In this document: one piece after another, positions 36,492 through 48,200 of the stretch | How the letters are laid out: each line of letters opens with the position of its first letter | How positions within the stretch are numbered: position 1 is the stretch's first letter | Source of the DNA: Flavobacterium gilvum | GTDB lineage: Bacteria; Bacteroidota; Bacteroidia; Flavobacteriales; Flavobacteriaceae | Assembly (NCBI RefSeq): GCF_001761465.1 | Contig: NZ_CP017479.1 | Location: forward strand, 1,488,001-1,552,000 | Direction: 5' to 3' | DNA: 64,000 nt | The notes under the pieces: model-generated | Database searches by the model: none | The model's input: the letters and a program-made list of their open reading frames with translations, nothing else | Told to the model about the DNA's origin: nothing | Position numbers and translations under genes: made by a program

Positions 36492-37514
36492 ATGAATACA
36501 AACTTAGATCCAACAAATTATAATTTAAGTTCAGAAGAACTGGATATCGAGAAAAGATTGAGGCCGTTGTCTTTTGATGATTTTTCGGGGCAGGATCAAG
36601 TATTGGAAAATCTGAAGGTTTTCGTTGCGGCAGCCAATCAAAGGAGAGAGGCTCTTGATCATACACTTTTTCATGGCCCTCCTGGTTTGGGAAAAACTAC
36701 TTTGGCTAATATTCTGGCAAATGAACTTGAGGTAGGAATTAAAATCACTTCTGGACCAGTTCTTGATAAACCGGGTGATTTGGCGGGACTACTTACTAAT
36801 CTTGAAGAAAGAGATGTCCTTTTTATTGATGAAATCCATCGTTTAAGTCCAATTGTAGAAGAGTATCTGTATTCTGCGATGGAAGATTTTAAGATTGACA
36901 TCATGATTGAATCTGGGCCAAATGCCAGAACAGTTCAGATTAATTTGAATCCTTTTACTCTTATCGGAGCGACAACCCGTTCAGGTCTTTTGACAGCACC
37001 AATGCGTGCGAGGTTTGGTATTTCGTCCAGACTACAATATTACACCACTGAACTTTTGACCACCATTGTAGAACGCAGTGCAATGATTTTCAAAATGCCA
37101 ATTACTATGGAAGCGGCTATTGAAATTGCTGGCAGAAGTCGAGGAACACCTCGTATTGCAAATGCTTTGTTGCGCCGAGTTCGTGATTTTGCCCAAATAA
37201 AAGGGAATGGAACTATCGATATAGAAATTGCTAGATATGCTTTGAAAGCTCTAAATGTCGATGCACACGGTCTGGACGAAATGGACAATAAAATTTTGAA
37301 TACAATCATCGATAAATTCAAAGGTGGTCCTGTTGGTCTTTCTACACTGGCTACAGCCGTGTCCGAAAGCAGTGAAACCGTCGAGGAAGTTTATGAGCCT
37401 TTCTTAATTCAGGAAGGGTTTATAATGCGTACGCCTAGAGGACGTGAAGTAACCGAAAAAGCCTATAAGCATTTAGGAAAAATCAGGGGAGGCGTTCAAG
37501 GCGGATTGTTTTAA
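36492..37514 (+). CDS. ruvB: Holliday junction branch migration helicase RuvB
   Basis: A 340-residue AAA+ motor that drives Holliday junction migration with RuvA. Motifs: [14 protein letters not shown], Walker [10 protein letters not shown], Walker [10 protein letters not shown], sensor ATTRSG, and the C-terminal winged helix ending in GLF. ATG 36492 ([12 protein letters not shown]) gives the usual length; an upstream in-frame ATG at 36441 lies inside the coxA terminator hairpin and is rejected. ruvA is also in this window but 18 kb away (55895), the common separated arrangement in this phylum. Confidence 0.97.
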   Translation: MNTNLDPTNYNLSSEELDIEKRLRPLSFDDFSGQDQVLENLKVFVAAANQRREALDHTLFHGPPGLGKTTLANILANELEVGIKITSGPVLDKPGDLAGLLTNLEERDVLFIDEIHRLSPIVEEYLYSAMEDFKIDIMIESGPNARTVQINLNPFTLIGATTRSGLLTAPMRARFGISSRLQYYTTELLTTIVERSAMIFKMPITMEAAIEIAGRSRGTPRIANALLRRVRDFAQIKGNGTIDIEIARYALKALNVDAHGLDEMDNKILNTIIDKFKGGPVGLSTLATAVSESSETVEEVYEPFLIQEGFIMRTPRGREVTEKAYKHLGKIRGGVQGGLF

Positions 37515-37520
37515 TTTTAT

Positions 37521-37607
37521 GAAGCTATTCCTGCTATCCACTATATCTTTTCCTGCTTAAAGGAAGCAGGAAAAGAATGCCGTTTCTATCAGGGCTAGGG
37601 CATTTGT
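37521..37607. repeat. Intergenic hairpin element of a flavobacterial dispersed type
   Basis: The central perfect inverted repeat TTTTCCTGCTT-like stem (37548-37558 with 37564-37574) is embedded in CTGCTATCCACTATATC on one side and GCCGTTTCTATCAGGGCTAG on the other. Read on the minus strand the order (AGCCCTGATAGAAACGGCAT, stem, GATATAGTGGATAGCAGGAAT) resembles a repeat I have seen in many Flavobacteriaceae intergenic regions. Only this copy occurs in the window, so its repetitive nature is inferred. It sits between ruvB and queG, with no open frame. Confidence 0.5.
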
Positions 37608-37616
37608 GCTATTAAG

Positions 37617-38564
37617 ATGTTTTCTTTAAAAAAAGAAGTGATAAATAATAAATCAAAATACACGCAATTTATTAAATCCGAGGCCAAACGTCTTGGATTT
37701 TTATCTTGTGGTATATCTAAAGCCGGTTTCCTTGAACAAGAAGCACCTCGTTTGGAAAATTGGCTGAATAAGAATTACAATGGTCAAATGTCCTATATGG
37801 AGAATCATTTTGACAAGCGTTTGGATCCAACTTTATTGGTTGATGATGCCAAAAGTGTTGTTTCTCTTTTGTTGAATTATTATCCCTCCGAATTTCAGGA
37901 TTCTGACTCTTATAAAATATCCAAATATGCTTATGGGCAAGATTATCATTTTGTCATAAAAGACAAACTGAAAGAATTGTTGTTTTCAATTGAGTCTTCT
38001 ATTGGAACTGTTTCTGGACGAGCTTTTGTTGATTCTGCGCCTGTTTTGGATAAAGCCTGGGCAGCCAAAAGTGGTTTGGGCTGGATTGGGAAAAACAGTA
38101 ATTTGTTGACACAAAAAGTGGGTTCGTTTTATTTTATCGCTGAACTTATTATTGATTTAGATTTAGAATATGACCATGCTGTCACAGACCATTGCGGAAC
38201 CTGTACAGCTTGTATTGATGCCTGTCCCACAGAGGCAATTGTGGCGCCTTATGTTGTCGATGGTAGTAAATGTATTTCTTATTTTACAATTGAACTGAAA
38301 GACAATATTCCAGCCGAGATGAAAGGAAAATTTGACAATTGGGCCTTTGGTTGTGACACTTGTCAAGATGTTTGTCCGTGGAATCGGTTTTCAAAACCAC
38401 ATAGTGAACCTTTGTTCAATCCTAATCCCGAATTAATTTCGATGTCAAAAAAAGATTGGCTCGAAATCACCGAAGAAACTTTCAAATCGGTATTTAAAAA
38501 TTCTCCTCTCAAGCGATCAAAATTTCAAGGACTAAAAAGAAATATTACTTTTCTTGATAAATAG
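37617..38564 (+). CDS. queG: Epoxyqueuosine reductase QueG
   Basis: A 315-residue cobalamin- and Fe-S-dependent enzyme for the last step of queuosine synthesis in tRNA. It shows [11 protein letters not shown], the motif [25 protein letters not shown], and two ferredoxin clusters: [16 protein letters not shown] (Cys193 onward) and [11 protein letters not shown] (Cys246 onward). The usual catalytic Asp lies in [10 protein letters not shown]. The C-terminus is of the short form, without HEAT repeats. It is transcribed like ruvB and followed by a terminator. Confidence 0.96.
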   Translation: MFSLKKEVINNKSKYTQFIKSEAKRLGFLSCGISKAGFLEQEAPRLENWLNKNYNGQMSYMENHFDKRLDPTLLVDDAKSVVSLLLNYYPSEFQDSDSYKISKYAYGQDYHFVIKDKLKELLFSIESSIGTVSGRAFVDSAPVLDKAWAAKSGLGWIGKNSNLLTQKVGSFYFIAELIIDLDLEYDHAVTDHCGTCTACIDACPTEAIVAPYVVDGSKCISYFTIELKDNIPAEMKGKFDNWAFGCDTCQDVCPWNRFSKPHSEPLFNPNPELISMSKKDWLEITEETFKSVFKNSPLKRSKFQGLKRNITFLDK

Positions 38565-38608
38565 TTTTTAACAATTTTTTCAAGCTTGAGTTTTTCTTAA
38601 AAATAAGT

Positions 38609-38632
38609 GCAAAATATAATTTTGCTTTTTTT
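38609..38632 (+). terminator. Terminator after queG
   Basis: Stem GCAAAAT / ATTTTGC with a three-base loop, then seven T. It starts 45 bases after the queG stop codon. Confidence 0.85.
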
Positions 38633-39229
38633 AGTGTTTTTTGTTTTCACTATTTCACTTTCTTTTAGTGTTTTTTCATTTTCCTATTTATCAGCGGTTT
38701 ACTTGTTGAATTTGTTAAACAATGCACTTTATCGTTTAATGGTGTCATTTATCGACACTTGTTGATTAGTTAAAATGAATTTTTATACTTTCGCCTCAAC
38801 CTTATCTACTTATTAACATTACTAAAAGGAATTATATTGAAAAAAACTACTTTCGGGATTAACCAAAAATCATTTTCAGAATTTTTATTTTCTTCTTTTT
38901 TTACTGCAAAATCTTTTTTTGCTGTAAAAAAGTGTGTCTTTTTATTCAATAGCTCAAAGAAGGATTTATTCTCACAAACTTCATTTTGCAATGAAGTTAT
39001 ACTTCGTTACTGGTTAATCAAAATCTCTTTTTTTTCCAAAAAATCACTTTCAGTCATTCAAAGTTACTTTCTAGATTTTGGGAGTAAGAAACATCATGTG
39101 TTTTTTATTTGATGTGATTAAAAAATTTACTCAGGAATTTTATAAACAAAAGGACCCGGTTTTGGTATTGGAAAAACTATCGTATAAACCAATCGTATAA
39201 ATAATTTAAGTCTCAAAAAACGATACTTT
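38633..39229 (+). other. Upstream region and long leader of the adhesin operon
   Basis: A 597-base AT-rich region without a supportable gene. A 14-base direct repeat TTTTAGTGTTTTTT occurs at 38629 and 38663. A possible promoter at 38762-38793 would give a ~430-base leader. Within the leader are a long U-rich hairpin (38897-38931: TTTTTTACTGCAAAA with TTTTGCTGTAAAAAA, one mismatch) and a perfect 8-bp stem ACTTCATT / AATGAAGT (38978-38997). A 91-codon open frame at 38837-39112 is Phe/Ser/Lys-rich from T runs and is not accepted as a gene. Confidence 0.55.
38762..38793 (+). promoter_or_regulatory. Possible promoter of the adhesin operon
   Basis: TTG at 38762-38764, a 21-base spacer, and TACTTTCG at 38786-38793, one mismatch from TAnnTTTG. 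A tentative assignment. Confidence 0.45.
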
Positions 39230-42200
39230 ATGAACATTAAATTTGTAATGACAAAAAACATCGCTTTAATTACGCTATTTTTAATTCTGTCTTTGACTAA
39301 GGTAACAGGTCAGACTCGCGGATTGATTTTTGATCCCATTCCCGGTGGAGGAAAAAATATCCTTGATCCGAATGGTGACGGTTATGTTTCTTTTTCACCA
39401 TCTGGTTTTGTATCCAATGATGAGACTGAAAGTGAAATACCGTATGCTTCATTGGTGTTTCCAGCAGATGAGGGAAGTAGTGATTTAGGTTCTGGCCCTA
39501 ATTGTGGTTTTACAGATTTTGTGCAACAAACAGTTGGTGTGCAGGATGCTGCACAAAACTATTTAGTTCCAGTAACTAATGAATGGCTTTTTCGAATGAG
39601 GTTGGGTAAAACGTCTTCAAATTCTAAAAGTTACAGTATTTTGATAGATACCGATGGTAAATTTGGCCAGACAGGACCAAATGCTGATCCAGATTGGTGT
39701 GTTGGAAATCCTGGGTTTGAAATTGAAATTGTTTTGGCTACTAATTTTGGGGTTTATGTGTACAATGTGAATAATAATATGGCGACTGCCAATCTTTTAA
39801 AAGAATATCTTGGACATACGAATTATCAGAAGTCAATTGCACTAACCAATGAATGTGGTGATCCTGATTATTTCTATGATTTTTTTGTAGATTTTGATGA
39901 TATCACACCGCTGTTTCCAAGCCTTACAAAGACTTCTCCTATTCGTATGGTTCTTGTAGATAATATGTCTGCTAATGCTTCAAGTATTGTGAAAACAAGT
40001 TCTCGCTCCGATTTAGGTGGATCAAGCTGTACCAAAGATATGGATTCTTGTATGGGAGATATAATTGATAATTATACACCTTGTGCGCCTGGTCAAGTGT
40101 GTCAGGATCGTACTTCATGTCCTGCGATTAATGGGCCTATAGTAAATGGTGCAACAAGTGTTAGCGTGACAACAAATGAAGCAATTGGCACAATTATAAA
40201 AGTTTACAATGGTTCTACATTAATTGGAACTTCTGCTGCGACTACTACTAGTCCACAAACTTTAAGTATAACTGTAACTGCTGTTTCTACTGGAAATAGT
40301 ATTGGAGCTACTGCACAGGCACCAGGAAAAGGTGTGTCTATTGATAATTGTAGTTCGAGAACTGTTGCAAATTGTTCTGGACAAACGAGTTCTTCTTCTG
40401 TTACGATAACTTCAATTAGCGGGGGTAAAGGTTTTGATATTGCTAATAATTTTCCTTTAGGAACTATAATAACATGGTATAACTCAGATTTAACTTTAGC
40501 AAACATTGTAAGCGGTAATGGTGGGAATATTCCTAATCCAGTAACAACGACCGCTTCGAATCAAACAGTTTCCTTTCAATGTAAAACAGGACAATGTTTT
40601 CCTAGTGGTACCTATTATTTTACATTTAAAGAGCCAGGGAAATGTACTTCAGATTATCTTTTAAGTTGCCTTTATGCAACTGGAACTTCTTCAATTCCTA
40701 GTTTTACAACTTCTACAATAGCAACAACAACAAGTTCAGTTTCTGGAACAGGTGTTAATGGGGCAATTGTATATTTGTATGCTGATGGTATTCAAGTTGG
40801 ATCAGCAAGTGTAAGTAGTGGAGTTTGGACAGTTCCTGTTTCGGGTTTGTTGGCTTGTCAAAGTATAACAGTAAAGCAAATTGAGTCTGGAAAATGTATT
40901 TCAGCAAGTCCAACAGCAATAAAAGTCTCAGATGGGGTTTCCTCCAAGCCAAGTATTTTGCAAGACGCTTGTATGAGCACTTCCTTGACTTCTATCAAAG
41001 TAACTGCTTCCGAATCTAGTACCGCTACCGTAAAATTATATTCTTTTACTTCTTCATCAACTTATGATCCTATAGCTGGCACAAGTTCATATGCACCTGG
41101 TGTTTGGATTTTTACACCGACAAGTTCCTTTTCTGCTGGGACTATTGTCGCTACTGTTACTGATGCTACTAAGTGTAAAACTGAAAGTACTTATTCTGAT
41201 CCTATTGTATTAACTACAGCACCTTCAATAAATACTTCGACAACAGTAACTGGACCAGTATATGAAAATTCAACCACTGTTTCAGGAACTGGTGTAAACG
41301 GGGAATGGATTCAATTGTATGTTGATGGATCTATTCCTTATAAAAATGTTGCAGGAACTCTAACTCCAATTGGTCGTGTTCAAGTCAGTGGAAATGTTTG
41401 GTCGGTAACTGTAGATAAAAACTCAATTTATTTAGATGCTGTTCTAAAAGTTACAACATCTACTGCATCAACAGGAGGTTGTGAGAGTCCTTTGTCAACT
41501 TCCTCTGTAACGGTACAATGTACACCTCCAACACTTCAAACTTACGCAGGTGGCAGTCATAGTTATTGTAATGGTCAGGCTGGGTTTGTTACTCTAGATT
41601 CTTCGGAATCAGGGGTAATTTATCAATTGGTTAATGGTGCAGGAACTGCTGTAGGGCCTTCTGCAGTGGGTACGGGAGGTATAATAAACCTGTTTACTAA
41701 TGCATTGACAACTAATTTAACAAATGTATTTGTGAAAGCATATAAATTATTAAATACTACTTGTTCAATAACGTCTACGGTACCAATTAATTTTGATAAT
41801 CAATCGCCATCACCTGGAATTACTTTAACCAATTCAAATGTATCTGTTTTAAAAGGGGATACGACTGCTGCATTTGCCTATACGTCTCCAGTTAATTCGC
41901 CAACAAATTATAGTATTGCTTTTTCTATTGCAGCCAAAAGTCAGGGATTTTCAGATGTTAGTAGCGCTACACTGTCATCTAGCCCAATAAACGTACTGGT
42001 TCCGGCTGGAGCCGCGGTTGGGACATATAATGCAGTTTTAGTAATAACAGGAGGAGGAGCATGCTCAAGTACTTATCCAATTTCAATAATTGTTTATACT
42101 AGTGGAAGTGCACCGATTATTGATATGCACCCTTTAGATAAAACAATATGTCCTACTGTCGCAACATCTTTTAGTGTTTCAGCAACAAGTTCAACAGCCG

Positions 42201-45200
42201 TTAGCTATCAATGGCAGGTGAGTATTGATAATGGATTTTCCTGGTCTAATTTGTCAAATGTTGCTCCTTATTCTAATGCGACTAATCAAATACTCTCTAT
42301 TTCTAATGCAGTATCAACTGCTTATAATGGCTATAAATACAGGTGTATTGCTACTAATACATATGGTAGCACAGCTTCAAATCAGGCTACTTTAACTGTT
42401 CTTTCGAATCCTAATATTACTTCTCAACCTTCGGATTTATCTGTATGCACTGGAAATGGAGCTAGTTTTAGTATTAGTCAATCGGGAGGAACTTCAATTA
42501 AATGGCAGGTGGATAATGTTGATATTACAGATGGTGGTGTTTACAGTGGAGCAACTACTGGGACATTATCTATTAGTAATGTTACAGGATTAAATGGTAA
42601 AAAATATAATGCTGTTGTTAGCAATAATTGTTCAAATGTGAATAGTAATCAAGCATTATTGTCGGTGAATACTCTACCAACGGCCTCGATTACTGGAACC
42701 ACAACAGTATGCAAGAATGGAACAGCGCCAAACATAACTTTTACTGGAGCAGGTGGAACCGCACCATATATTTTTACATATAATATCAATGGAGGTAGCA
42801 ATTTTACAGTAACAACAACTTCGGGTAATTCGATACTTGTATCGGCTCCAACTTCAGCTGTCGGGACATTTGTTTATAATTTAGTAAGTGTAAAAGATGC
42901 GAGTTCAACAACCTGTTCACAAAATCAAAGTGGTACGGCGACTATATCAGTAACGACACCAGCAAACGCAGGAACAATAGCGGGAGTTCAAAACATCTGT
43001 GCATTGGGAACCACAGCATTCACATCAGATGGAGATACTGGCGGAACATGGACAAGCAGTGATACTGCAATAGCCACAGTTAATGCTTCGACCGGAGCAG
43101 TTCTTGGTATAGCCAGTGGAACGGCTACCATCACCTATATGGTAACAGGAACAGGAGGTTGCGCAAACGCCACAGCCAGTAGAACGGTAACGGTAACAGC
43201 ACTGCCAGCGGTTCCGACAATTGTATCAGTAGCTCCAACGTGCGTGTCCGATGGCACAAGTGCGATTAGCAATTACAGTGCATCCACTACTTATACATTT
43301 ACACCGGCAACAGCAGGAATTACGATAAACACGAGTACAGGTTTAATCAGCGGAATGACAGTTGGGACTTCTTATACTGTAAAATCCACTAGTGGAGGAT
43401 GTACTTCTTCATTTTCGGCACCTTTTGGTAATGCTGCGATGTTGGCCACTCCGGCGGTTCCGACAATTGCATCAGTAGCTCCAACGTGTGTGTCTGATGG
43501 CACAAGTACGATTAGCAATTACAGTGCATCCACAACATATGCATTTACACCGGCAACGACAGGAATTACGATAAACGCGAGTACTGGTTTAATCAGCGGA
43601 ATGACAGTTGGCACTTCTTACACCGTAAAATCCACTAGTGGAGGATGTACTTCTTCAGCTTCGGCTGCGTTCAGCAACACCACAATCTTGCCGACACCTG
43701 CCCAGCCAACTGTTTTGACGGTTGCCGCTACGTGTTTGTCAGCGGGAAGCATGTCAATCACCAATTACAACTCGGCAAATGTGTATACCTTCAGTCCTTC
43801 GGGTCCGACGGTTGACGCAACGGGCGTGATAACAGGGGGAACGGTTGGCAGCACCTATTCGGTTACGGCCAAAAACGGTTCGAACTGCAGCTCTGTTGCA
43901 TCCATGGACTTTACGATAATCAACACCACGATCTTGCCGACACCTGTCCAGCCAACTGTTTTGACGGTTGCCGCTACGTGTTTGTCAGCGGGAAGCATGT
44001 CAATCACCAATTACAACTCGGCAAATGTGTATACCTTCAGTCCTTCGGGTCCGACGGTTGACGCAACGGGCGTGATAACAGGGGGAACGGTTGGCAGCAC
44101 CTATTCGGTTACGGCCAAAAACGGTTCGAACTGCAGCTCTGTTGCATCTATGGACTTTACGATAATCAACACCACGATCTTGCCGACACCTGCCCAGCCA
44201 ACTGTTTTGACGGTTGCCGCTACGTGTTTGTCAGCGGGAAGCATGTCAATCACCAATTACAACTCGGCAAATGTGTATACCTTCAGTCCTTCGGGTCCGA
44301 CGGTTGACGCAACGGGCGTGATAACAGGGGGAACGGTTGGCAGCACCTATTCGGTTACGGCCAAAAACGGTTCGAACTGCAGCTCTGTTGCATCCATGGA
44401 CTTTACGATAATCAACACCACGATCTTGCCGACACCTGTCCAGCCAACTGTTTTGACGGTTGCCGCTACGTGTTTGTCAGCAGGAAGCATGTCAATCACC
44501 AATTACAACTCGGCAAATGTGTATACCTTCAGTCCTTCGGGTCCGACGGTTGACGCAACGGGCGTGATAACAGGGGGAACGGTTGGCAGCACCTATTCGG
44601 TTACGGCCAAAAACGGTTCGAACTGCAGCTCTGTTGCATCCATGGACTTTACGATAATCAACACCACGATCTTGCCGACACCTGCCCAGCCAACTGTTTT
44701 GACGGTTGCCGCTACGTGTTTGTCAGCGGGAAGCATGTCAATCACCAATTACAACTCGGCAAATGTGTATACCTTCAGTCCTTCGGGTCCGACGGTTGAC
44801 GCAACGGGCGTGATAACAGGGGGAACGGTTGGCAGCACCTATTCGGTTACGGCCAAAAACGGTTCGAACTGCAGCTCTGTTGCATCTATGGACTTTACGA
44901 TAATCAACACCACGATCTTGCCGACACCTGCCCAGCCAACTGTTTTGACGGTTGCCGCTACGTGTTTGTCAGCGGGAAGCATGTCAATCACCAATTACAA
45001 CTCGGCAAATGTGTATACCTTCAGTCCTTCGGGTCCGACGGTTGACGCAACGGGCGTGATAACAGGGGGAACGGTTGGCAGCACCTATTCGGTTACGGCC
45101 AAAAACGGTTCGAACTGCAGCTCTGTTGCATCCATGGACTTTACGATAATCAACACCACGATCTTGCCGACACCTGTCCAGCCAACTGTTTTGACGGTTG

Positions 45201-48200
45201 CCGCTACGTGTTTGTCAGCAGGAAGCATGTCAATCACCAATTACAACTCGGCAAATGTGTATACCTTCAGTCCTTCGGGTCCGACGGTTGACGCAACGGG
45301 CGTGATAACAGGGGGAACGGTTGGCAGCACCTATTCGGTTACGGCCAAAAACGGTTCGAACTGCAGCTCTGTTGCATCCATGGACTTTACGATAATCAAC
45401 ACCACGATCTTGCCGACACCTGTCCAGCCAACTGTTTTGACGGTTGCCGCTACGTGTTTGTCAGCAGGAAGCATGTCAATCACCAATTACAACTCGGCAA
45501 ATGTGTATACCTTCAGTCCTTCGGGTCCGACGGTTGACGCAACGGGCGTGATAACAGGGGGAACGGTTGGCAGCACCTATTCGGTTACGGCCAAAAACGG
45601 TTCGAACTGCAGCTCTGTTGCATCCATGGACTTTACGATAATCAACACCACGATCTTGCCGACACCTGCCCAGCCAACTGTTTTGACGGTTGCCGCTACG
45701 TGTTTGTCAGCGGGAAGCATGTCAATCACCAATTACAACTCGGCAAATGTGTATACCTTCAGTCCTTCGGGTCCGACGGTTGACGCAACGGGCGTGATAA
45801 CAGGGGGAACGGTTGGCAGCACCTATTCGGTTACGGCCAAAAACGGTTCGAACTGCAGCTCTGTTGCATCCATGGACTTTACGATAATCAACACCACGAT
45901 CTTGCCGACACCTGCCCAGCCAACTGTTTTGACGGTTGCCGCTACGTGTTTGTCAGCGGGAAGCATGTCAATCACCAATTACAACTCGGCAAATGTGTAT
46001 ACCTTCAGTCCTTCGGGTCCGACGGTTGACGCAACGGGCGTGATAACAGGGGGAACGGTTGGCAGCACCTATTCGGTTACGGCCAAAAACGGTTCGAACT
46101 GCAGCTCTGTTGCATCCATGGACTTTACGATAATCAACACCACGATCTTGCCGACACCTGCCCAGCCAACTGTTTTGACGGTTGCCGCTACGTGTTTGTC
46201 AGCGGGAAGCATGTCAATCACCAATTACAACTCGGCAAATGTGTATACCTTCAGTCCTTCGGGTCCGACGGTTGAAGCAACGGGCGTGATAACAGGGGGA
46301 ACGGTTGGCAGCACCTATTCGGTTACGGCCAAAAACGGTTCGAACTGCAGCTCTGTTGCATCCATGGACTTTACGATAATCAACACCACGATCTTGCCGA
46401 CACCTGTCCAGCCAACTGTTTTGACGGTTGCCGCTACGTGTTTGTCAGCGGGAAGCATGTCAATCACCAATTACAACTCGGCAAATGTGTATACCTTCAG
46501 TCCTTCGGGTCCGACGGTTGACGCAACGGGCGTGATAACAGGGGGAACGGTTGGCAGCACCTATTCGGTTACGGCCAAAAACGGTTCGAACTGCAGCTCT
46601 GTTGCATCCATGGACTTTACGATAATCAACACCACGATCTTGCCGACACCTGCCCAGCCAACTGTTTTGACGGTTGCCGCTACGTGTTTGTCAGCGGGAA
46701 GCATGTCAATCACCAATTACAACTCGGCAAATGTGTATACCTTCAGTCCTTCGGGTCCGACGGTTGAAGCAACGGGCGTGATAACAGGGGGAACGGTTGG
46801 CAGCACCTATTCGGTTACGGCCAAAAACGGTTCGAACTGCAGCTCTGTTGCATCCATGGACTTTACGATAATCAACACCACGATCTTGCCGACACCTGTC
46901 CAGCCAACTGTTTTGACGGTTGCCGCTACGTGTTTGTCAGCGGGAAGCATGTCAATCACCAATTACAACTCGGCAAATGTGTATACCTTCAGTCCTTCGG
47001 GTCCGACGGTTGACGCAACGGGCGTGATAACAGGGGGAACGGTTGGCAGCACCTATTCGGTTACGGCCAAAAACGGTTCGAACTGCAGCTCTGTTGCATC
47101 CATGGACTTTACGATAATCAACACCACGATCTTGCCGACACCTGTCCAGCCAACTGTTTTGACGGTTGCCGCTACGTGTTTGTCAGCGGGAAGCATGTCA
47201 ATCACCAATTACAACTCGGCAAATGTGTATACCTTCAGTCCTTCGGGTCCTACGGTTGGAGCAGGTGGATCGATAACAGGAATGGCTATAGGAACTTCTT
47301 ATACAATGATTTCTAGAAATGGAAGCTGTACCTCATCGGCATCGGCCACGTTCAGCAATGCAGACAAGTTGGCAACCCCAGCAGTCCCAACTATAACTTC
47401 GACGACAGGAACCTGTTCAGCTGTTGGCACTACTACAATCAGTAATTACAGTGCTTCGAACACCTATATATTCACTCCAAGTGGGCCAACTGTAGGCACG
47501 GGAGGAGTTATAAGTGGAATGGCAGCAGGTGTCTCCTATATTGTTATTGCAACTAATGGTGGTGGTTGTTCATCAACAGCTTCGGCTTCGTTTAGCAACG
47601 CTTCTGTGATTTGTGCTAAGGATGATGCTTTGACAGTTGTGGCAAAGAATACAGCTTTTATTGCAGGAAACGTTTTAGCGGGAAATCCTAATCCAGATAC
47701 CTTAAATGGTTCAGACGTTGCAATAGGATTAGTCGATTTGACAGTAGTAACTCAGGCTACTTCGAAAGCACAGGGTTCACCAGTGCCAAGTATAGATGTG
47801 AAAACTGGCCAGGTGATTGTTCCTGAAAATACACCAGTTGGTACTTATACCTTAACTTATTCTATCTGTGAGAAATCGAATCTGGCTAATTGTGATACAG
47901 CAACGGTAAAAATTGAGGTTACTTGTAATTCATCAACATCTGTATCGGGGGTAATTATGAATGAGGGTACAAATGTTCCTTTGGCTCATGTGCCAGTAAC
48001 TTTGAAACCAATTAACGCTACAAAAGGTCCTGTTCTGTTAAGTATCACCAATTCAGATGGGTTTTATTCTTTTTCAGGAATGGTAGCTGGTGATTATGTT
48101 TTGCAGGTTCAGGATGCGAATTTGAATATTTCTCAGGAGTTATACAATACAACACCAAGTTTCTTGATTATTGAGGTTGAAGATTGTAATTATAAAAAAT

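Noticed and set aside
38837..39112. 91-codon open frame upstream of the adhesin
   Set aside because: Phe/Ser/Lys-rich translation from T- and A-runs, overlapping hairpins; no coding character.
43688..47250. CRISPR array or non-coding satellite
   Set aside because: The repeats are 246 bases, contiguous without spacers, and translate in one open frame within the adhesin.
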